Shown one piece after another: positions 32,930 through 43,493 of a DNA stretch of 64,000 nt. Every line of letters begins with the position of its first letter. Position 1 is the stretch's first letter. The notes under the pieces are model-generated. The model made no database searches. It had not been told where the DNA came from and was given only the letters and a program-made list of their open reading frames with translations. The stretch comes from Winogradskyella costae. Its GTDB lineage: Bacteria; Bacteroidota; Bacteroidia; Flavobacteriales; Flavobacteriaceae. The DNA is taken from assembly GCF_013403865.1 (NCBI RefSeq), contig NZ_JABFDK010000001.1:1612001-1676000 (forward strand). The letters run 5' to 3'. Made by a program: the position numbers and the translations under genes.

Positions 32930-35764
32930 ATGGCTCAAACAACAAGATTAAATAAAGTATTAAGGGAATTGAATATCTCAATAGACCGTGCTGTGGATTT
33001 TTTAGAATCCAAAGGTGTGGAAATTGAAAAAAGTCCCAATACTAAAATTTCAGCAGAGGTTTACAAAACGCTTTCAGATGAATTTCAGACAGATGCATCT
33101 AAGCGTGAAAAAGCTCAAGAAGTAAGTGAAGCAAAACTCAAAGAGAAAGAGGAGCTTCGCGAACAAAGAGAACGCGAAATTGAAGAGAAGCAAAAGCAAA
33201 AAGCAGAAAGAGAATCTGTGGTTAAGGCTAAAGCTGAGTTAAGTGGCCCAAAACAAGTCGGTAAAATTGACTTAGATAAGAAGCCAAAAACTGAAAAAGA
33301 GGAGGAGCCTAAAGCTGCAGAGATTAAGGAAACTCCTAAAGCAGAACAACCTGAGGTAAAGTCTGAAACACCTAAGGAAGAACCAAAAGCTGCTGAGAAA
33401 CCTAAAGAGGTAGAAAAGCCTAAAGAAGTGGAGAAACCTAAAGCGACTGAAAAAGTTGAAAAGGTGGAAACAGTTGAGAAGGTCCAAAGGGTACCAGAGG
33501 TTAGTAAAATTGAAAGAGAGGTCGAAGCTAATAAGCCAAAACCGAAAGTGGATCTTAAAAAAGAGGAAGCTGCTAAAGCTTCAACTGAACCAGTAGAAGA
33601 AACACTTAAGACTCAATATAAAAAATTAACAGGGCCAACTACAACAGGTAAAAAAATTGATTTATCTCAATTTAATAAACCTAAGAAGAAAAAAGTAGAA
33701 ACGGCTAAACCTGGTGATGCTAATAAACGTAAAAGACGTAGAATTAGTAAAACGGGCAGTGATACATCTAGCAAACCAAACTTCGATAATAAAAGAGGTA
33801 GTGGACCAAGAGGTCGCGGAGGTAATGCTGCAAGACCAAAAGTGGTTAAGGAAGAGCCGAGTGAAGAAGATGTTCAAAAACAAATCCGTGAAACTTTAGA
33901 AAAGCTTCAAGGAAAGTCTAATAAAGGTAAAGGAGCTAAATATCGTAGAGATAAGAGAGATCAACACCGCCAACAATCGGAAATAGACCAAGAAATTGCA
34001 GCAGCAGAAAGTAAAACTATTAAGGTTACTGAATTTGTTACTGTAAGTGAAATGGCTACGATGATGGAAGTTGGAGTAACACAAGTTATTTCAGCATGTA
34101 TGTCTTTAGGTATGATGGTTACCATGAACCAAAGATTAGATGCAGAAACATTAACTATCGTTGCCGAAGAGTTTGGTTTTGATGTCGAATTTATCAAAGC
34201 AGATATAGAAGAATCAATTGTAGTTGTTGAAGACGATCCAAAAGATTTAGTTGAAAGAGCACCAATTGTTACCGTCATGGGTCACGTTGATCATGGTAAA
34301 ACTTCATTATTAGATTATATACGTAAAGAAAATGTAATCGCTGGTGAATCTGGAGGTATAACGCAGCACATTGGTGCTTATGGAGTACAGTTAGAAAATG
34401 GTCAGAAAATAGCGTTTTTAGATACACCAGGTCACGAAGCCTTTACAGCGATGCGTGCTCGTGGTGCACAAGTAACAGATATTGCTATTATAGTAGTTGC
34501 AGCGGATGATGCTATAATGCCTCAAACGAAAGAAGCGATTTCTCATGCACAAGCTGCAGGAGTGCCAATCGTTTTTGCGATAAACAAAATTGATAAGCCA
34601 GATGCAAATCCTGAAAAGGTAAAAGAGCAATTGGCACAAATGAACTTGTTAGTAGAAGATTGGGGTGGAAAAATTCAATCTCATGATATCTCTGCTAAAC
34701 AAGGAACAGGTGTTAAGGATTTACTTGAAAAAGTATTGCTTGAAGCCGAACTTTTAGAATTAAAAGCGAATCCTAATAAAGCCGCAAGCGGAACTGTTGT
34801 TGAAGCGTATTTAGATAAAGGTAGAGGTTATGTGTCAACTATTTTAGTACAAGCAGGTACATTAAAAGTTGGTGATTATGTTTTAGCTGGTAAGAATAGT
34901 GGTAAGGTAAAAGCCATGCAAGATGAGCGTGGACATGATGTTAAAGAAGCTGGTCCTGCAACTCCTGTATCTATTCTAGGTTTAGATGGAGCACCACAGG
35001 CGGGGGACAAGTTTAATGTTTTCTCTGATGAGCGTGAAGCGAAACAAATAGCAACGAAACGTGCACAGTTACAACGTGAACAATCCGTTAGAACACAACG
35101 TCATATTACACTTGATGAAATTGGTAGACGTATTGCCCTTGGTGATTTCCAAGAATTGAATATTATCCTTAAAGGTGATGTGGATGGTTCTGTTGAAGCA
35201 TTAACAGATTCTTTCCAGAAATTATCTACTGAAGAAATTCAAGTTAATATTATACATAAAGGTGTGGGTGCTATTACAGAAAGTGATGTATTGTTAGCAA
35301 CAGCCTCAGACGCTATTATTGTTGGATTTAATGTACGTCCTGTTGGAAATGCAAGAATGATTGCAGATAAGGAAGAGATTGATATCAGAACCTACTCAAT
35401 TATCTATGCAGCCATTAATGATCTTAAAGACGCTATGGAAGGTATGTTGTCTCCAGAAGTTAAAGAAGAGGTTACAGGTACAGCTGAAATTAGAGAAATA
35501 TTTAAAGTATCTAAAATTGGAAACATTGCAGGTTGTATGGTAATGAACGGTAAAATCTTTAGAAATTCTGGAATCAGAATTATTAGAGATGGTGTGGTTG
35601 TTCATACAGGTACATTAGAAGCTCTAAGACGTTTCAAAGATGACGTTAGAGAAGTTTCTAAAGGTTATGACTGTGGTATGCAAATTAAAGGCTATAACGA
35701 CATTACAGAAGGTGATGTTATTGAAGCCTTCCAAGAAGTAGAAGTTAAGAAAAAATTGAAGTAA
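32930..35764 (+). CDS. infB: Translation initiation factor IF-2
   Basis: 944 residues. The N-terminal IF2 subdomain ([29 protein letters not shown]) is followed by a long lysine/glutamate/proline-rich disordered linker (about 60-330) with repeats such as [19 protein letters not shown]. The GTPase core has GHVDHGKT (G1, about 450-457), the switch region [29 protein letters not shown] (G3) and NKIDKPDA (G4), and ends in the conserved domains III-IV (VEVKKKLK). It brings initiator tRNA to the 30S subunit. It is third in the operon, closed by the terminator at 35791. Confidence 0.96.
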   Translation: MAQTTRLNKVLRELNISIDRAVDFLESKGVEIEKSPNTKISAEVYKTLSDEFQTDASKREKAQEVSEAKLKEKEELREQREREIEEKQKQKAERESVVKAKAELSGPKQVGKIDLDKKPKTEKEEEPKAAEIKETPKAEQPEVKSETPKEEPKAAEKPKEVEKPKEVEKPKATEKVEKVETVEKVQRVPEVSKIEREVEANKPKPKVDLKKEEAAKASTEPVEETLKTQYKKLTGPTTTGKKIDLSQFNKPKKKKVETAKPGDANKRKRRRISKTGSDTSSKPNFDNKRGSGPRGRGGNAARPKVVKEEPSEEDVQKQIRETLEKLQGKSNKGKGAKYRRDKRDQHRQQSEIDQEIAAAESKTIKVTEFVTVSEMATMMEVGVTQVISACMSLGMMVTMNQRLDAETLTIVAEEFGFDVEFIKADIEESIVVVEDDPKDLVERAPIVTVMGHVDHGKTSLLDYIRKENVIAGESGGITQHIGAYGVQLENGQKIAFLDTPGHEAFTAMRARGAQVTDIAIIVVAADDAIMPQTKEAISHAQAAGVPIVFAINKIDKPDANPEKVKEQLAQMNLLVEDWGGKIQSHDISAKQGTGVKDLLEKVLLEAELLELKANPNKAASGTVVEAYLDKGRGYVSTILVQAGTLKVGDYVLAGKNSGKVKAMQDERGHDVKEAGPATPVSILGLDGAPQAGDKFNVFSDEREAKQIATKRAQLQREQSVRTQRHITLDEIGRRIALGDFQELNIILKGDVDGSVEALTDSFQKLSTEEIQVNIIHKGVGAITESDVLLATASDAIIVGFNVRPVGNARMIADKEEIDIRTYSIIYAAINDLKDAMEGMLSPEVKEEVTGTAEIREIFKVSKIGNIAGCMVMNGKIFRNSGIRIIRDGVVVHTGTLEALRRFKDDVREVSKGYDCGMQIKGYNDITEGDVIEAFQEVEVKKKLK

Positions 35765-35790
35765 TATATATTCAATTTATAGAAACAAAA

Positions 35791-35818
35791 AAACCGACAA
35801 TTAATTGTCGGTTTTTTT
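35791..35818 (+). terminator. Terminator of the rimP-nusA-infB operon
   Basis: AAACCGACAATT/AATTGTCGGTTT forms a perfect 24-nt palindrome, with additional T to 35818. The preceding A-run makes it potentially bidirectional toward the convergent SPOR gene. Confidence 0.85.
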
Positions 35819-35839
35819 ATGCGGTTAAGTGAAATGCTA

Positions 35840-36217
35840 TTAATCCGTTTTAGGCTGAAAAATAATAGCGTTCATATATTCCTTTTTAATTTTTGCCCAA
35901 GCACGATCGGCTTCTAAACGATTAACAAAGTTGCCTACCCAAACTTTATAATTTGGAGTGTTCCAAACTATTTCTGCTGGCCACTCATCAAATAGATTTA
36001 AAAAGTTTTGTTTCTCACGTTGCGCCATATCGATATCCACATTTTGGTACACTTGAATTCTAAATACTTTTGATGTTTTAATATCCTTTTTGTATTCTAA
36101 CAATTTATCAATGTCACTATCTTGGCTAACTTTAACCACTCCTTCTTGTGCAGGTAGGGCAACGGTTAGGCTAAAACCTAAAATTAAAAGTGCAAAAGTT
36201 TTATTTTTCAATTTCAT
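35840..36217 (-). CDS. SPOR domain-containing secreted protein
   Basis: 125 residues. A signal peptide (MKLKNKTFALLILGFSLTVALPAQ) is followed by a short linker and a SPOR-type domain (about 50-120): FRIQVYQNVDIDMAQREKQNFL, then EIVWNTPNYKVWVGNFVNRLEADRAWAKIKKEYMNAIIF. SPOR domains bind denuded peptidoglycan strands at division sites or in the periplasm. It is convergent with infB and divergent from the act operon. Confidence 0.82.
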   Translation of the reverse strand: MKLKNKTFALLILGFSLTVALPAQEGVVKVSQDSDIDKLLEYKKDIKTSKVFRIQVYQNVDIDMAQREKQNFLNLFDEWPAEIVWNTPNYKVWVGNFVNRLEADRAWAKIKKEYMNAIIFQPKTD

Positions 36218-36234
36218 AAGTTAAATTTATTAGG

Positions 36235-36267
36235 CAAAGGTAGAATTTTCAAGTCAATCAATGCAAA
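36235..36267 (-). promoter_or_regulatory. Promoter of the SPOR gene
   Basis: On the minus strand TTTG (36267-36264), 21 nt, then TACCTTTG (36242-36235), 17 nt before the ATG. Confidence 0.6.
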
Positions 36268-36403
36268 TTTTTTTATTGTCATTTCAATTGTAATCAATTG
36301 CGATTCAAGCTGTCGATAATTACGGAACGAATATTCACACATAAAATTTTAAAATGCTTTATTTAGAATTAGTATAAATTATCTATTAACACTTCTCTAA
36401 GAT

Positions 36404-36433
36404 TTTCAAAATCGACTTTAAATGTTACTTTTG
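36404..36433 (+). promoter_or_regulatory. Promoter of the act-cox operon
   Basis: TTTC (36404-36407), an 18-nt spacer and TACTTTTG (36426-36433). The start near 36440 precedes both possible actA start codons (36471 and 36516). Confidence 0.5.
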
Positions 36434-36515
36434 CCTGAGTTTTTTACAAACATCTTTTTTCACTTTTTTAATGAAAAAACCGTACCAAAGTTTAGAAGAT
36501 AATCCAACTTATAAT

Positions 36516-37802
36516 ATGAAACAGGTGATTTACTGTAGTTTAACCTCGAAGATTTTTAGTCTTTGTCTTGTTCTATTGCTTTCTTTTTCAACCTCCCTTA
36601 TAGCTCAAGAAGGTGATCCAGTGAATGGGAAATCGCTCTTTAATTCTAATTGTGCCGCGTGTCATAAGTTAGATAAGCCAATGACTGGTCCGGCTTTACG
36701 TAATGTAGAGGCTAGATTAGCAGATGAGCAAGGTTTAGATCGCACATGGATTAATGCATGGATTAGAAATAGTTCGTCATTAATTAAAAGTGGTGATGCA
36801 TACGCTGTAAAGATTTACAACGAATACAATCAAACAGCAATGACTGCTTTTCCTCAGTTAAGCGATCAGGATATTTCTGATATGTTAGCTTACACGGCGG
36901 CGCCGGCTCCTGAGCCTGTGGTTGCGCCTGTAGCTGAAGGTGGTCCTGTGCAAGAAGGCGGTGTGTCAAATGATTTAATTCTTGGGGCGTTAGCTTTATT
37001 ATTTGCATTATTAGCAATAGCCTTAGTATTAGTGAATCGTACTTTAAACCGTTTTGCAGAGGCTAAAGATATTAAGGTTGTAACTGAGCAAGAAAAAAGA
37101 ACGCCTTTATGGAAAGCTTTTGTTCAAAATCAATTTTTAGTATTGGTAACGGCTATTATCTTTTTATTAGCTAGTGGTTATTTTGTTTATGGTTATTTTA
37201 TGCAGGTAGGTGTAGATCAAGGTTACGAGCCTGTTCAGCCTATTCATTATTCACATAGAATTCATGCTGGTGATAATGGTATCGATTGTAAGTACTGTCA
37301 CTCTTCTGCTAGAGTGAGTAAAACTTCTGGTATTCCATCATTAAATGTGTGTATGAATTGTCATAAGTCAATTTCGGAAGTCGCACCAGAAACATTAGCT
37401 GAAGGCACTGACTATGGTGTTGATTATAATGCTGAAATCCAAAAGTTATATGATGCTGTGGGATGGGATGGTACAGGTTACACCGGAGATTCTAAACCAG
37501 TAAAATGGATACGTATTCATAATTTGCCAGACTTTGCTTATTTCAATCACTCACAGCACGTAGAGGTTGGTGGTATTGAATGTCAGACATGTCATGGTCC
37601 TGTTGAGGAAATGGAGATTATGTATCAGCACTCTCCTTTAACTATGGGGTGGTGTATTAACTGTCACAGAGAAACAAATGTAAAAGTTAAGGATAACGAT
37701 TATTATACTAAAATTCACGAAGAACTATCTAAGAAGTATGGTGTAGAAGAGTTAACTGTTGCACAAATGGGTGGTTTAGAATGTGGTAAATGTCATTACT
37801 AA
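36516..37802 (+). CDS. actA: Alternative complex III subunit ActA, multiheme cytochrome c with fused monoheme domain
   Basis: The preferred start at 36516 gives MKQVIYCSLTSKIFSLCLVLLLSFSTSLIAQ, a normal signal peptide; ATG 36471 would add 15 residues. Six CxxCH haem sites are visible. CAACH lies in an N-terminal class-I-like domain; then come two hydrophobic segments (LILGALALLFALLAIALVLV; FLVLVTAIIFLLASGYFVYGY); and then CKYCH, CMNCH, CQTCH, CINCH and the C-terminal CGKCH. ActA passes electrons from the quinol-oxidising part of the complex to cytochrome acceptors on the periplasmic side. It heads the act operon with 150 bp before actB. Confidence 0.9.
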   Translation: MKQVIYCSLTSKIFSLCLVLLLSFSTSLIAQEGDPVNGKSLFNSNCAACHKLDKPMTGPALRNVEARLADEQGLDRTWINAWIRNSSSLIKSGDAYAVKIYNEYNQTAMTAFPQLSDQDISDMLAYTAAPAPEPVVAPVAEGGPVQEGGVSNDLILGALALLFALLAIALVLVNRTLNRFAEAKDIKVVTEQEKRTPLWKAFVQNQFLVLVTAIIFLLASGYFVYGYFMQVGVDQGYEPVQPIHYSHRIHAGDNGIDCKYCHSSARVSKTSGIPSLNVCMNCHKSISEVAPETLAEGTDYGVDYNAEIQKLYDAVGWDGTGYTGDSKPVKWIRIHNLPDFAYFNHSQHVEVGGIECQTCHGPVEEMEIMYQHSPLTMGWCINCHRETNVKVKDNDYYTKIHEELSKKYGVEELTVAQMGGLECGKCHY

Positions 37803-37952
37803 AATGCCTTTAGTATAATTTTTGAGGAATTAGAAATTATAGTAAAGAGAAAGAAAATAAAATTTAAAGAGTTAAATATTTAGATGGAATTGATTAAAGT
37901 TTTTCAAAGCTTAAATCTTAAATTCGTAAATCGAAAATTATAAATAAACACT

Positions 37953-40900
37953 ATGTCATCAAACAAGAAATACTGGAAAAGTGTTGAAGAGCTAAACGAG
38001 AATAGCTCTATTGTTGAGGCGCTTCAACAGAATGAATTTGTGGAAGAGATTCCGACAGATGAATTTTTGGGAGATAAAGATTCATTAGAGTCTTCGTCTA
38101 CATCGCGTCGTGATTTCTTAAAATACGTTGGTTTTAGTACTGCAGCAGCTTCCTTAGCCGCGTGTGAAGGTCCAGTGATTAAGTCAATTCCTTATATAGT
38201 GCAACCAACGGAAATTATTCCTGGTGTTGCTAACTATTATGCAACTACAATTGCGGATGGTTTTGATTTTGCCAGTGTTTTAGTTAAGACAAGAGAGGGG
38301 CGTCCTATTAAAATTGAAAATAATACGGATGCATCATCTAATGGTATTGCAAATGCTAGAGTTAACGCTTCAGTATTAGGATTGTATGACAACCTTAGGG
38401 TGAAGTCACCAATGAAAGGTGAGTCTACAATCTCGTGGGATACTTTTATGTCAGAAACGGCTTCGAAATTAAATGGACTTAATGGAAAACCAATTGTGTT
38501 ATTAACACAATCAATGCCTAGTCCATCAACAGATAAATTAATTGCAACATTTAAATCTAAATACGGAAATGTAAACCACGTATCTTATGATGCGGTTTCA
38601 GATTCTGCAACTTTAGATGCATACCAAGCAAAGTATGGCTCTAGGGGAATGGCTAATTACGATTTCTCAAAAGCTATGACGATTGTTGCTGTTGGTGCTG
38701 ATTTCTTAGGGGATTGGCAAGGTGGTGGCTTTGAGTCAGCATATGCAAAAAAACGTATTCCGGCTAATGGTAAAATGTCTAGACATATTCAATTTGAATC
38801 TAATATGTCTTTATCGGGTGCCAATGCAGATAAGCGTATTCCATTAACACCTAGTCAACAAAAATTAGCACTTGCTAAGTTGTATAGTTATGTTACAGGT
38901 GTTGCGTTGCCAGGATCTTTACCAGAAGCTTTAGATAAAGCAGTAAAGGATGCAGCAAAAGAATTAAGTCAAGCTGGTAGTAATGCAGTTGTTGTTACTG
39001 GAATTCAAGATGTCAATGCACAAACAACAGTTTTAGAAATTAACGAGCATTTAAGAAGTAAAGCTTTTGATCCTAAAACAACTGTTAAGACGAGACTTGG
39101 AAGTAATAAAGCAGTAACAGAATTAGTAGCTGATATGAAGGCTGGTAAAATTGGGGCAATCATCATGAATGGTGTTAATCCAATGTATACATTACCAAAT
39201 GCTTCAGATTTTAAGGAAGGATTAGAAAAGACAGAATTATCGATTGCGTTTTCGATGAAACAAGACGAAACGTCATCAAATTGTCAATATATTGCTGCTA
39301 CGCCACATAATTTAGAATCTTGGGGTGATTTCGAATTTAAATCTGGTCATTATTCTATGATGCAGCCAACAATTCGTCCTTTATTTGATACGAAGCAATT
39401 TCAAGAGGTATTAATGAGCTGGACGGAAACGTCAGGTTCTTATAGAGATTATTTAAAGTCTGTTTGGACAGCAGGTATATTAAATGGGTCTTCATTTAAT
39501 AAAGCTGTTCAAGATGGTGTTTTTGTTTCTGGCTCAACTAGAACAGGATTGGCAACAACGACTTCTACAACAACAGAATTAGCGGATAAAAAAGATAGAA
39601 CATTTTTAGGTGGTGTTATTCATGATGTTGCTGTAGGTGTTGGAATAAAAGAAGAAGACAAAGACGAATATAAGACAACAACATCTACCACTGTAAATGG
39701 TGTAGATACGGCATCTGTTTTATCAGGTGGTGCGGCGGCAAGAGCTCTTGCAGCTTCTGCTAAAGATGGTAATTTAGAGTTGTCATTTTATACTAAAGTA
39801 GGTATGGGAGATGGCCAACAAGCTAATAACCCATGGTTACAAGAATTCCCGGATCCTATTACAAGAACATCTTGGGACAATTACATTACAGTATCTCAGG
39901 CTGATGCTAAAACTTATGAGTTAGTTAACGAGAATGTTGCTAATGGCGGTCTTAACGGAAGTTATGTTGATGTCACTGTTAATGGTGTTACTGTTCCTAA
40001 GGTACCCGTATTAATTCAACCAGGTCAAGCAAAAGGATCGGTTGGTATGGCATTTGGTTTTGGTAGAACTTCAAAAGCGCTTAAAGAGGAGATGAAGACT
40101 GGTGTTAATGCTTACCCATTATACCAAGGGTTTAACTCAGTTCAAGAAGTAACTATTAGTAAAGTAGCTGGTCAGCATGAGTTTGCTTGTGTTCAGTTAC
40201 ATAATACGCTAATGGGACGTGGTGATATCATCAAAGAGACTACATTAGAGATATTCAATACAAAAGATAAGAAGCATTGGAATTCAATTCCTCAGGTTTC
40301 ATTGAATCATATAGAAACTCCTGTAACATCTCCTGATGTAGATTTATGGGATGAATTTGATCGTTCTATAGGTCATCATTTTAATTTATCAATTGACTTA
40401 AACGCTTGTACAGGTTGTGGATCATGTGTTATTGCATGTCACGCTGAAAACAACGTGCCAGTTGTTGGTAAATCAGAAATGAGACGTAGTAGAGATATGC
40501 ACTGGTTGCGTATTGATCGTTATTATTCTTCTGAAGATACTTTTAAGGATGATTTAGATAAGAAAAATAACATTTCAGGATTAGGTAGTTCATTAAGTGA
40601 ATTTGGTGAATTAGAGAATCCTGCTGAGAGTCCACAAGTGGTATTCCAACCCGTAATGTGTCAACATTGTAATCATGCACCTTGTGAAACTGTTTGTCCT
40701 GTTGCAGCAACAGCTCACGGTCGTCAAGGTCAAAACCACATGGCTTATAACCGTTGTGTAGGTACTAGATATTGTGCAAACAACTGTCCTTACAAAGTAC
40801 GTCGTTTCAACTGGTTCTTATACAATAAGAATGATGAGTTTGATTACTATATGAACGATGATTTGGGTCGTATGGTATTAAACCCAGACGTCGTAGTGAG

Positions 40901-41183
40901 ATCTCGTGGGGTTATGGAGAAATGTTCTATGTGTATTCAAAAAACACAAAAAACGATTCTTGATGCTAAGCGTGATGGACGCCTTGTTAAAGATGGTGAA
41001 TTCCAAACAGCGTGTTCAGCGGCATGTGGAAATGGAGCTATGATTTTCGGGGATATTAATGACAAAGAGAGTCAAATTACAGCATTAAAAGAAGACGATC
41101 GTATGTATCATTTATTAGAGTATGTGGGTACAAAACCTAACGTAATCTATCAGACAAAAGTGAGAAATACATCAAAAGCGTAA
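37953..41183 (+). CDS. actB: Alternative complex III subunit ActB (molybdopterin-oxidoreductase-like, Fe-S protein)
   Basis: 1076 residues. A twin-arginine-like motif SRRDFLKYVGFSTAAASLAAC lies unusually far in (residues 51-71), after a charged N-terminal extension, as typical for this TAT-variant family. The large B1 domain resembles molybdopterin oxidoreductases but in known complexes lacks the cofactor. The C-terminal B2 domain carries four cysteine clusters for Fe-S centres: CTGCGSCVIAC, CQHCNHAPCETVCPV, CVGTRYCANNCPY and CSMCIQ...CSAAC. It transfers electrons within the quinol:cytochrome c oxidoreductase. It is followed by actC after 27 bp. Confidence 0.93.
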   Translation: MSSNKKYWKSVEELNENSSIVEALQQNEFVEEIPTDEFLGDKDSLESSSTSRRDFLKYVGFSTAAASLAACEGPVIKSIPYIVQPTEIIPGVANYYATTIADGFDFASVLVKTREGRPIKIENNTDASSNGIANARVNASVLGLYDNLRVKSPMKGESTISWDTFMSETASKLNGLNGKPIVLLTQSMPSPSTDKLIATFKSKYGNVNHVSYDAVSDSATLDAYQAKYGSRGMANYDFSKAMTIVAVGADFLGDWQGGGFESAYAKKRIPANGKMSRHIQFESNMSLSGANADKRIPLTPSQQKLALAKLYSYVTGVALPGSLPEALDKAVKDAAKELSQAGSNAVVVTGIQDVNAQTTVLEINEHLRSKAFDPKTTVKTRLGSNKAVTELVADMKAGKIGAIIMNGVNPMYTLPNASDFKEGLEKTELSIAFSMKQDETSSNCQYIAATPHNLESWGDFEFKSGHYSMMQPTIRPLFDTKQFQEVLMSWTETSGSYRDYLKSVWTAGILNGSSFNKAVQDGVFVSGSTRTGLATTTSTTTELADKKDRTFLGGVIHDVAVGVGIKEEDKDEYKTTTSTTVNGVDTASVLSGGAAARALAASAKDGNLELSFYTKVGMGDGQQANNPWLQEFPDPITRTSWDNYITVSQADAKTYELVNENVANGGLNGSYVDVTVNGVTVPKVPVLIQPGQAKGSVGMAFGFGRTSKALKEEMKTGVNAYPLYQGFNSVQEVTISKVAGQHEFACVQLHNTLMGRGDIIKETTLEIFNTKDKKHWNSIPQVSLNHIETPVTSPDVDLWDEFDRSIGHHFNLSIDLNACTGCGSCVIACHAENNVPVVGKSEMRRSRDMHWLRIDRYYSSEDTFKDDLDKKNNISGLGSSLSEFGELENPAESPQVVFQPVMCQHCNHAPCETVCPVAATAHGRQGQNHMAYNRCVGTRYCANNCPYKVRRFNWFLYNKNDEFDYYMNDDLGRMVLNPDVVVRSRGVMEKCSMCIQKTQKTILDAKRDGRLVKDGEFQTACSAACGNGAMIFGDINDKESQITALKEDDRMYHLLEYVGTKPNVIYQTKVRNTSKA

Positions 41184-41210
41184 ATTAAATTAAGAAACAA
41201 GTATATAATT

Positions 41211-42944
41211 ATGGCGTCTCATTACGAAGCACCTATTAGAAGACCTTTAGTAACTGGAGAAAAATCGTATCACGATGTTACAGTTGATGTCGCAAGACCT
41301 GTTGAAGGCAAGGCCAACCGTGCATGGTGGATTGTTTTCAGTATAGCTTTGGTCGCATTCCTTTGGGGAATAGGTTGTATTATTTATACAGTATCTACGG
41401 GTATTGGAGTTTGGGGTCTGAACAAGACTGTGAATTGGGCTTGGGATATTACTAACTTCGTTTGGTGGGTTGGTATTGGTCACGCAGGAACACTTATTTC
41501 TGCGGTACTATTATTATTCCGTCAAAAATGGAGGATGGCAATTAACCGTTCTGCGGAAGCTATGACAATCTTCGCGGTTTTTCAAGCAGGTTTATTTCCA
41601 ATTATTCACATGGGTCGTCCTTGGTTGGCGTATTGGGTTTTACCAATTCCAAACCAATTCGGGTCATTATGGGTAAACTTTAACTCACCTTTACTTTGGG
41701 ATGTATTTGCAATCTCGACGTATTTATCGGTATCATTAGTATTCTGGTGGACAGGTTTATTACCAGATTTCGCAATGTTGAGAGATAGAGCTGTTCGTCC
41801 TTTCCAAAAGAAAATCTACGCTTTAGTGAGTTTTGGTTGGTCTGGTCGTGCAAAAGATTGGCAACGTTTTGAGGAAGTATCTTTAGTCCTTGCTGGTTTA
41901 GCAACACCTTTAGTACTTTCTGTACACACTATTGTATCTTTTGATTTCGCCACATCGATTGTTCCAGGATGGCATACTACAATTTTCCCTCCTTACTTCG
42001 TTGCAGGGGCAATTTTCTCTGGATTCGCCATGGTAAACACACTTCTTATTATTATGAGAAAAGTGTGTAATTTAGAAGATTATATCACAGTACAACATAT
42101 CGAGTTAATGAACATTGTAATTATGCTTACAGGTTCTATCGTGGGTGTTGCATATATTACAGAGTTATTTATTGCGTGGTACTCTGGGGTAGAATATGAG
42201 CAGTTTGCATTCTTAAATAGAGCGACTGGTCCTTATTGGTGGGCATACTGGTGTATGATGAGTTTTAACGTCTTCTCACCACAATTTATGTGGTCTAAGA
42301 AACTTAGAACAAGTATCATGTTCTCATTCTTTATTTCTATTGTAGTAAATATAGGTATGTGGTTTGAACGTTTTGTAATTATAGTAACATCATTACATAG
42401 AGATTATTTGCCATCATCTTGGACAATGTTTTCTCCAACGTTTGTAGATATTGGAATTTTCATCGGAACTATTGGTTTCTTCTTTGTATTGTTCTTGTTA
42501 TATGCACGTACATTCCCTGTAATTGCACAGGCTGAAATTAAAACAATATTAAAATCTTCAGGTGAACGTTATAAGCGCATAAGAGAGAATGGAGAAACAC
42601 TTTCTGGTACTGGTGCAGATTCTAGAACATCTAATTTTAAGATTCCAGAGCAAACGACAGCTTCAAAGCCACTTCAAGATACCACTGAGAAATTAGGTAA
42701 CTTATTGGAAGGTGTTGGTAGATTCGATGCTTCATTACAAACGGCTGACGATTTAAAAGTTATTAATGGAATCGGTCCTAAAATGGAAGAAGTACTTAAT
42801 AACATTGGTATCTTTACTTATGCACAAGTAAGTAAAATGACAAAGAGAGAATATGACTTGTTAGACGAAATTACAGGTTCTTTCCCAGGAAGAGCAGAAC
42901 GTGATGATTGGTCAGGACAAGCTAAAAACTTAATAAACAACTAA
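41211..42944 (+). CDS. actC: Alternative complex III subunit ActC (NrfD/PsrC family) with C-terminal helix-hairpin-helix extension
   Basis: 577 residues. The first about 450 form an NrfD/PsrC-type membrane protein with about ten hydrophobic helices that binds menaquinol and, with ActF, forms the membrane core. After the last helix (GFFFVLFLLYARTFPVI) comes a hydrophilic linker, then about 65 residues (from about 510) reading DDLKVINGIGPKMEEVLNNIGIFTYAQVSKM. That is the GxGPK helix-hairpin-helix pattern otherwise found in DNA-binding and ribosomal-L21-associated domains. This tail is additional to the basic ActC fold. Downstream actD begins 8 bp after the stop. Confidence 0.92.
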   Translation: MASHYEAPIRRPLVTGEKSYHDVTVDVARPVEGKANRAWWIVFSIALVAFLWGIGCIIYTVSTGIGVWGLNKTVNWAWDITNFVWWVGIGHAGTLISAVLLLFRQKWRMAINRSAEAMTIFAVFQAGLFPIIHMGRPWLAYWVLPIPNQFGSLWVNFNSPLLWDVFAISTYLSVSLVFWWTGLLPDFAMLRDRAVRPFQKKIYALVSFGWSGRAKDWQRFEEVSLVLAGLATPLVLSVHTIVSFDFATSIVPGWHTTIFPPYFVAGAIFSGFAMVNTLLIIMRKVCNLEDYITVQHIELMNIVIMLTGSIVGVAYITELFIAWYSGVEYEQFAFLNRATGPYWWAYWCMMSFNVFSPQFMWSKKLRTSIMFSFFISIVVNIGMWFERFVIIVTSLHRDYLPSSWTMFSPTFVDIGIFIGTIGFFFVLFLLYARTFPVIAQAEIKTILKSSGERYKRIRENGETLSGTGADSRTSNFKIPEQTTASKPLQDTTEKLGNLLEGVGRFDASLQTADDLKVINGIGPKMEEVLNNIGIFTYAQVSKMTKREYDLLDEITGSFPGRAERDDWSGQAKNLINN

Positions 42945-42952
42945 TATAGTCT

Positions 42953-43492
42953 ATGGAAGCTTCGAAAGTAATTCATGCTATTTATACCGATGATGATGTT
43001 TTAATGTCAGCCGTTAAAACGGTAAAGGCAGAACGATATCACATTGAAGAGATATACACACCTTTTCCAGTTCATGGACTAGACAAGGCAATGGGATTAG
43101 CACCAACGCGTTTAGCTATTACAGCATTTCTATATGGTGCTGTTGGTTTAGCAGTTGCCACTGTAATGATGAACTATATAATGATCCAAGATTGGCCTCA
43201 AGATATTGGTGGTAAACCTAGTTTTAGTTTTTTAGAAAACATGCCAGCTTTTGTTCCAATTATGTTTGAGCTTACAGTGTTCTTTTCAGCGCATTTAATG
43301 GTGATAACATTTTACATGAGAAGTAAAATATGGCCATTTAAAAAAGCTGAAAATCCAGATCCTAGAACTACAGATGACCATTTTTTAATGGAAATTGCAG
43401 TTCATAATAACGAAGAATCATTAACCAATCTGTTGAAAGATACAGGTGCAGTTGAGATAAACATTGTTAACAAAGATGAAGATGCACATTAA
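42953..43492 (+). CDS. actD: Alternative complex III subunit ActD (DUF3341)
   Basis: 179 residues of the DUF3341 family: an N-terminal soluble domain (VIHAIYTDDDVLMSAVKTV, EEIYTPFPVHGLDKAMGL), then two transmembrane helices (TAFLYGAVGLAVATVMMNYIM and FVPIMFELTVFFSAHLMVITFYM) and a short cytoplasmic tail. It is a small structural subunit of the complex. It is tightly packed between actC and actE. Confidence 0.92.
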   Translation: MEASKVIHAIYTDDDVLMSAVKTVKAERYHIEEIYTPFPVHGLDKAMGLAPTRLAITAFLYGAVGLAVATVMMNYIMIQDWPQDIGGKPSFSFLENMPAFVPIMFELTVFFSAHLMVITFYMRSKIWPFKKAENPDPRTTDDHFLMEIAVHNNEESLTNLLKDTGAVEINIVNKDEDAH

Positions 43493-43493
43493 T

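Noticed and set aside
33272-33487. Minus-strand Phe/Leu-rich ORFs opposite infB
   Set aside because: They are the antisense of the K/E/P-rich linker of IF-2, a well-known source of spurious hydrophobic frames.
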